Below, piece by piece: positions 6,588 to 8,431 of a stretch of DNA of 8,431 bases. The number at the start of each line of letters is the position of its first letter. Position 1 is the stretch's first letter. Below the pieces are notes generated by a model. The model was not told where the DNA came from. It saw only the letters and a program-made list of their open reading frames with translations, and did not search any database. Origin of the DNA: an uncultured bacterium (GTDB taxonomy: Bacteria; Hydrogenedentota; Hydrogenedentia; Hydrogenedentales; JAEUWI01); NCBI GenBank assembly GCA_937895305.1, contig CALAXS010000448.1, positions 1-8,431 on the forward strand, given 5' to 3'. Position numbers and translations under genes: made by a program.

Positions 6588-7559
6588 TTATTGGACTACC
6601 AGAACACCATCCTTGCGGACGATGCCCTGAAACTGTGCTTTACTGTTCTGATTCTGCACCATGATAGTGTCACCTGTACGTCCATCCATCATAGCCTTGG
6701 CCCGATCTTTTACGATGAGATTCCCTACACGTACTTCGATAGGAATCAGTTGATTCCGACTAACCACGAGGCGTTGTTGAGTATTACGGGTCGTAATCGC
6801 CTGGCCGGGAAATATAGTTTTCTTCGCAACCAATCCGATAACATCGACGGCTTCGGTCAGTACCCCGGTTGGCATATTATTCAGGGCATGTTGCTGCACC
6901 TCGATATCATTTGCAGAAATCGGGCGGCCCCGCGCAATATCGCCACGGGCAACCAGCACTTCGCCATAGGCGGTCACATGGGCGCGCATGGTCAAGGTAC
7001 GTTTCTCTTCGCCATCCACCAGAATCTTGCCCGTAAAGGTACCCGGCCCCAGAAATTGATACTGGGGCGATGCATACCATTGAATATCCAGATCACCTTC
7101 CGGCACGGTGATAATCTGGTTCGGCAGGGGCACATCCACTTCCGTGTTCAAGGCATCCCATGGCATGCGGGCCACGATAAATTCACGGAGCGAAGTTGCC
7201 AGGTGATTTTTACCGATTTCTTCCGACAGGGTCGTCGCGCGGGTATGGCTCGCACCGCCGAATTCAATGCCATCCATATCCAGGCCCGTACTGCGTACAC
7301 GCGCCAAGACCAGCGAGGCATTGATGCTCTTTGAGCTACCGGGAATGGCTGCACTGGACAGTTCAATATGAGCCAGCGTCTTGGCAAATTCGCCTTCCAG
7401 CTGCGCCACATCGCCAATGGTCACTTTAGGTCCTTTAACGTAAGCCTCGTCCATGAGGACCACACGGTCCGCCTGAACCGTCGGCGCAAGGATGAGTCCA
7501 GCCATGAGCACTACGCCCGGCAGCACTCCCATTCGTATTCGGCTTATTGTCTTCATCAT
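6588..7559 (-). CDS. flgA: Flagellar P-ring assembly chaperone FlgA (SAF domain, long form)
   Basis: FlgA is a periplasmic chaperone for polymerisation of FlgI into the P ring. An N-terminal signal peptide (about 1-30, ending TVQA) gives a secreted protein. Residues about 195-323 match the FlgA/SAF region: VLVARGDIARGRPISANDIE, then a GLVAKKTIFPGQAI turn, LVVSRNQLIPIEVRVGNLIV, and the end FQGIVRKDGVLVV. At 323 residues it is about 100 longer than the enteric form. The extra N-terminal part (about 31-190) includes KVTIGDVAQLEG, resembling the N-terminal domain seen in long FlgA proteins of non-enteric bacteria. The start is ATG-ATG at 7559, with AAGGAG 7 bases upstream and an 18-bp gap after flgG. 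Placement between flgG and flgH is common outside the enterics. Confidence 0.93.
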   Translation of the reverse strand: MMKTISRIRMGVLPGVVLMAGLILAPTVQADRVVLMDEAYVKGPKVTIGDVAQLEGEFAKTLAHIELSSAAIPGSSKSINASLVLARVRSTGLDMDGIEFGGASHTRATTLSEEIGKNHLATSLREFIVARMPWDALNTEVDVPLPNQIITVPEGDLDIQWYASPQYQFLGPGTFTGKILVDGEEKRTLTMRAHVTAYGEVLVARGDIARGRPISANDIEVQQHALNNMPTGVLTEAVDVIGLVAKKTIFPGQAITTRNTQQRLVVSRNQLIPIEVRVGNLIVKDRAKAMMDGRTGDTIMVQNQNSKAQFQGIVRKDGVLVVQ

Positions 7560-7577
7560 TGCACTACTCCTTCAGGA

Positions 7578-8369
7578 TTAGCGTCGTACATTGTTCGCGG
7601 TTTGCAGCATCTCATCCGCCGTCTGAATCACTTTGGAATTGGCTTCATAAGCGCGTTGCGCGATAATCATATTCAAAATTTCTTCTACCACCTGCACGTT
7701 GGAATTTTCAAGAAATCCCTGTGCCAGGGTGCCTGTTCCGTCCAGACCCGGTGTGCCCAGCTGTGCTGTACCCGAGGCTTCAGTCTCCAGCAAGATATTA
7801 CGCCCCATGCTCGCATCCATACCGGATGGATTGGAGAAGCGGGCCAATTGAATCGTGCCGACCGCCTGGGGGGTCGAGTTCCCCGGTACCAGTGCCGATA
7901 CCGTGCCATCCCCACTTACCGTTACCAGGGTCGCATTGGTGGGTATGGTGATACCGTCCGCCATCGCGAAGCCATCGGCTGTTTGTACGATACCGTTCTG
8001 GTCCTGTTTGAAGGAGCCATCACGGGAATAGGCTGTGGTACCGTCGGGCAGGAGGATCTGAAAAAAACCATCCCCTTCAATCATCATGTCCAGCGCATTC
8101 CCGGTCTGAATTGCAGAACCGGGTGAAAATACTTTTGCGATTGAGGAAGGTCGTACACCATGACCGATCTGAATTCCCTCGGGTATGGTAGTACCCGCGG
8201 TGGTTTCGCTACCTGCCGGCTTGATGGTTTCATAGAGCAGGTCCTGAAAATTGACCCGGCTCTTTTTAAAGCCCGTGGTGTTTACGTTTGCCATGTTGTG
8301 GGCAATCGTGTCGATGTTCATCTGCTGACTTATCATCCCCGTCGCGGCGGTGAACAGTGAACGAATCAT
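7578..8369 (-). CDS. flgG: Flagellar distal rod protein FlgG
   Basis: FlgG forms the distal rod through the P and L rings. The 263-residue length is usual and both ends are intact. The N-terminal helix has MIRSLFTAATGM and the axial-protein signature ANVNTTGFKKSR at about 27-38. The stretch TIPEGIQIGHGVRPSS near 61-76 separates FlgG from its relative FlgF. The central domain contains LDMMIEGDGFFQI and TAYSRDGSFKQDQNG. The C-terminal helix has GFLENSNVQVVEEILNMIIAQRAYEANSKVIQTADEML. There is no signal peptide, as expected for type III export. The ATG at 8369 has GGGAG 7 bases upstream. It is the first complete gene of the operon in the window; flgF would be expected just beyond the right edge. 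Confidence 0.98.
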   Translation of the reverse strand: MIRSLFTAATGMISQQMNIDTIAHNMANVNTTGFKKSRVNFQDLLYETIKPAGSETTAGTTIPEGIQIGHGVRPSSIAKVFSPGSAIQTGNALDMMIEGDGFFQILLPDGTTAYSRDGSFKQDQNGIVQTADGFAMADGITIPTNATLVTVSGDGTVSALVPGNSTPQAVGTIQLARFSNPSGMDASMGRNILLETEASGTAQLGTPGLDGTGTLAQGFLENSNVQVVEEILNMIIAQRAYEANSKVIQTADEMLQTANNVRR

Positions 8370-8387
8370 GATGTTACTCCCTCAATT

Positions 8388-8399
8388 GCGCCGAAGCGC
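8388..8399 (-). other. Small cUUCGg hairpin upstream of flgG
   Basis: On the minus strand, GCGC-TTCG-GCGC forms a 4-bp GC stem closed by a C(UUCG)G tetraloop, an unusually stable RNA loop. It lies about 18 bases before the flgG ATG, leaving the GGGAG ribosome site free. No T-run follows, so it is not an intrinsic terminator. It may mark an mRNA processing end or be chance. The rest of 8370-8431 shows no gene I can support. Confidence 0.3.
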
Positions 8400-8431
8400 G
8401 TTAAATACACTTCTTTATCTCGGCATGCCTA

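Noticed and set aside
6579..7334. Long open frame on the plus strand opposite flgA (about 250 codons)
   Set aside because: It lies wholly opposite a clear flgA gene and its product has no recognisable motif. It is a shadow of the real gene.
7368..8126. Long open frame on the plus strand opposite flgG and the flgA start (about 250 codons)
   Set aside because: It overlaps two well-supported genes on the other strand, with a low-complexity-like composition and no family signature.
8414..8425. GCCGAGATAA on the minus strand, resembling a sigma-28 -10 box before flgG
   Set aside because: It has two extra bases within the consensus GCCGATAA, and the -35 would fall outside the window, so it cannot be supported.
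8401..8431. Possible 3' end of an upstream gene such as flgF
   Set aside because: Two minus-strand frames end here (stops at 8415-8417 and 8401-8403), but four to nine codons are too few to identify anything.

Overview
The window looks like a chromosomal segment of a flagellated, diderm (Gram-negative type) bacterium. The outer membrane is implied by complete P-ring (FlgI) and L-ring (FlgH) genes. The order flgG-flgA-flgH-flgI-flgJ-x-flgN-flgL, with a long FlgA and a single-domain FlgJ, does not match the enteric arrangement. It is closer to that of deltaproteobacterial, planctomycete/PVC and other environmental lineages. I cannot place the organism more precisely from sequence alone. No tRNA, rRNA, CRISPR array, insertion sequence or long repeat is visible.

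Right part (about 8369 down to 2422, minus strand): eight tightly packed flagellar genes. FlgG is the distal rod, FlgA the P-ring chaperone, FlgH the L ring, FlgI the P ring, and FlgJ the rod-binding/cap domain. Then come a small protein with two canonical EF-hand calcium loops, a FlgN-type chaperone, and FlgL, the hook-filament junction protein. Gaps run from a 1-bp overlap to 46 bp, so it reads as one operon of late basal-body and junction genes. The only gap with room for a signal lies before the EF-hand gene, and it holds a good candidate sigma-28 promoter. That would set EF-hand-flgN-flgL apart as a late transcription unit.

Left part (2 to 2409, plus strand): two genes converge on flgL. 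The first is open at the left edge. It encodes a long coiled coil fused to a complete MshEN/GspE-N-type domain, a fold known as a cyclic-di-GMP receptor, with no ATPase attached. The second encodes a fold-type III PLP enzyme of the amino acid deaminase/aldolase (alanine-racemase N-terminal fold) family. It ends only 12 bp from the flgL stop.

The points most worth a second look are: the EF-hand protein in the place where flgM often sits; the promoter-like site in front of it; the absence of flgK between flgN and flgL; an FlgH with no lipobox cysteine; and the orphan MshEN coiled-coil protein beside a flagellar operon. A link between calcium or c-di-GMP sensing and flagellar assembly is a hypothesis from gene context, not something the sequence proves.
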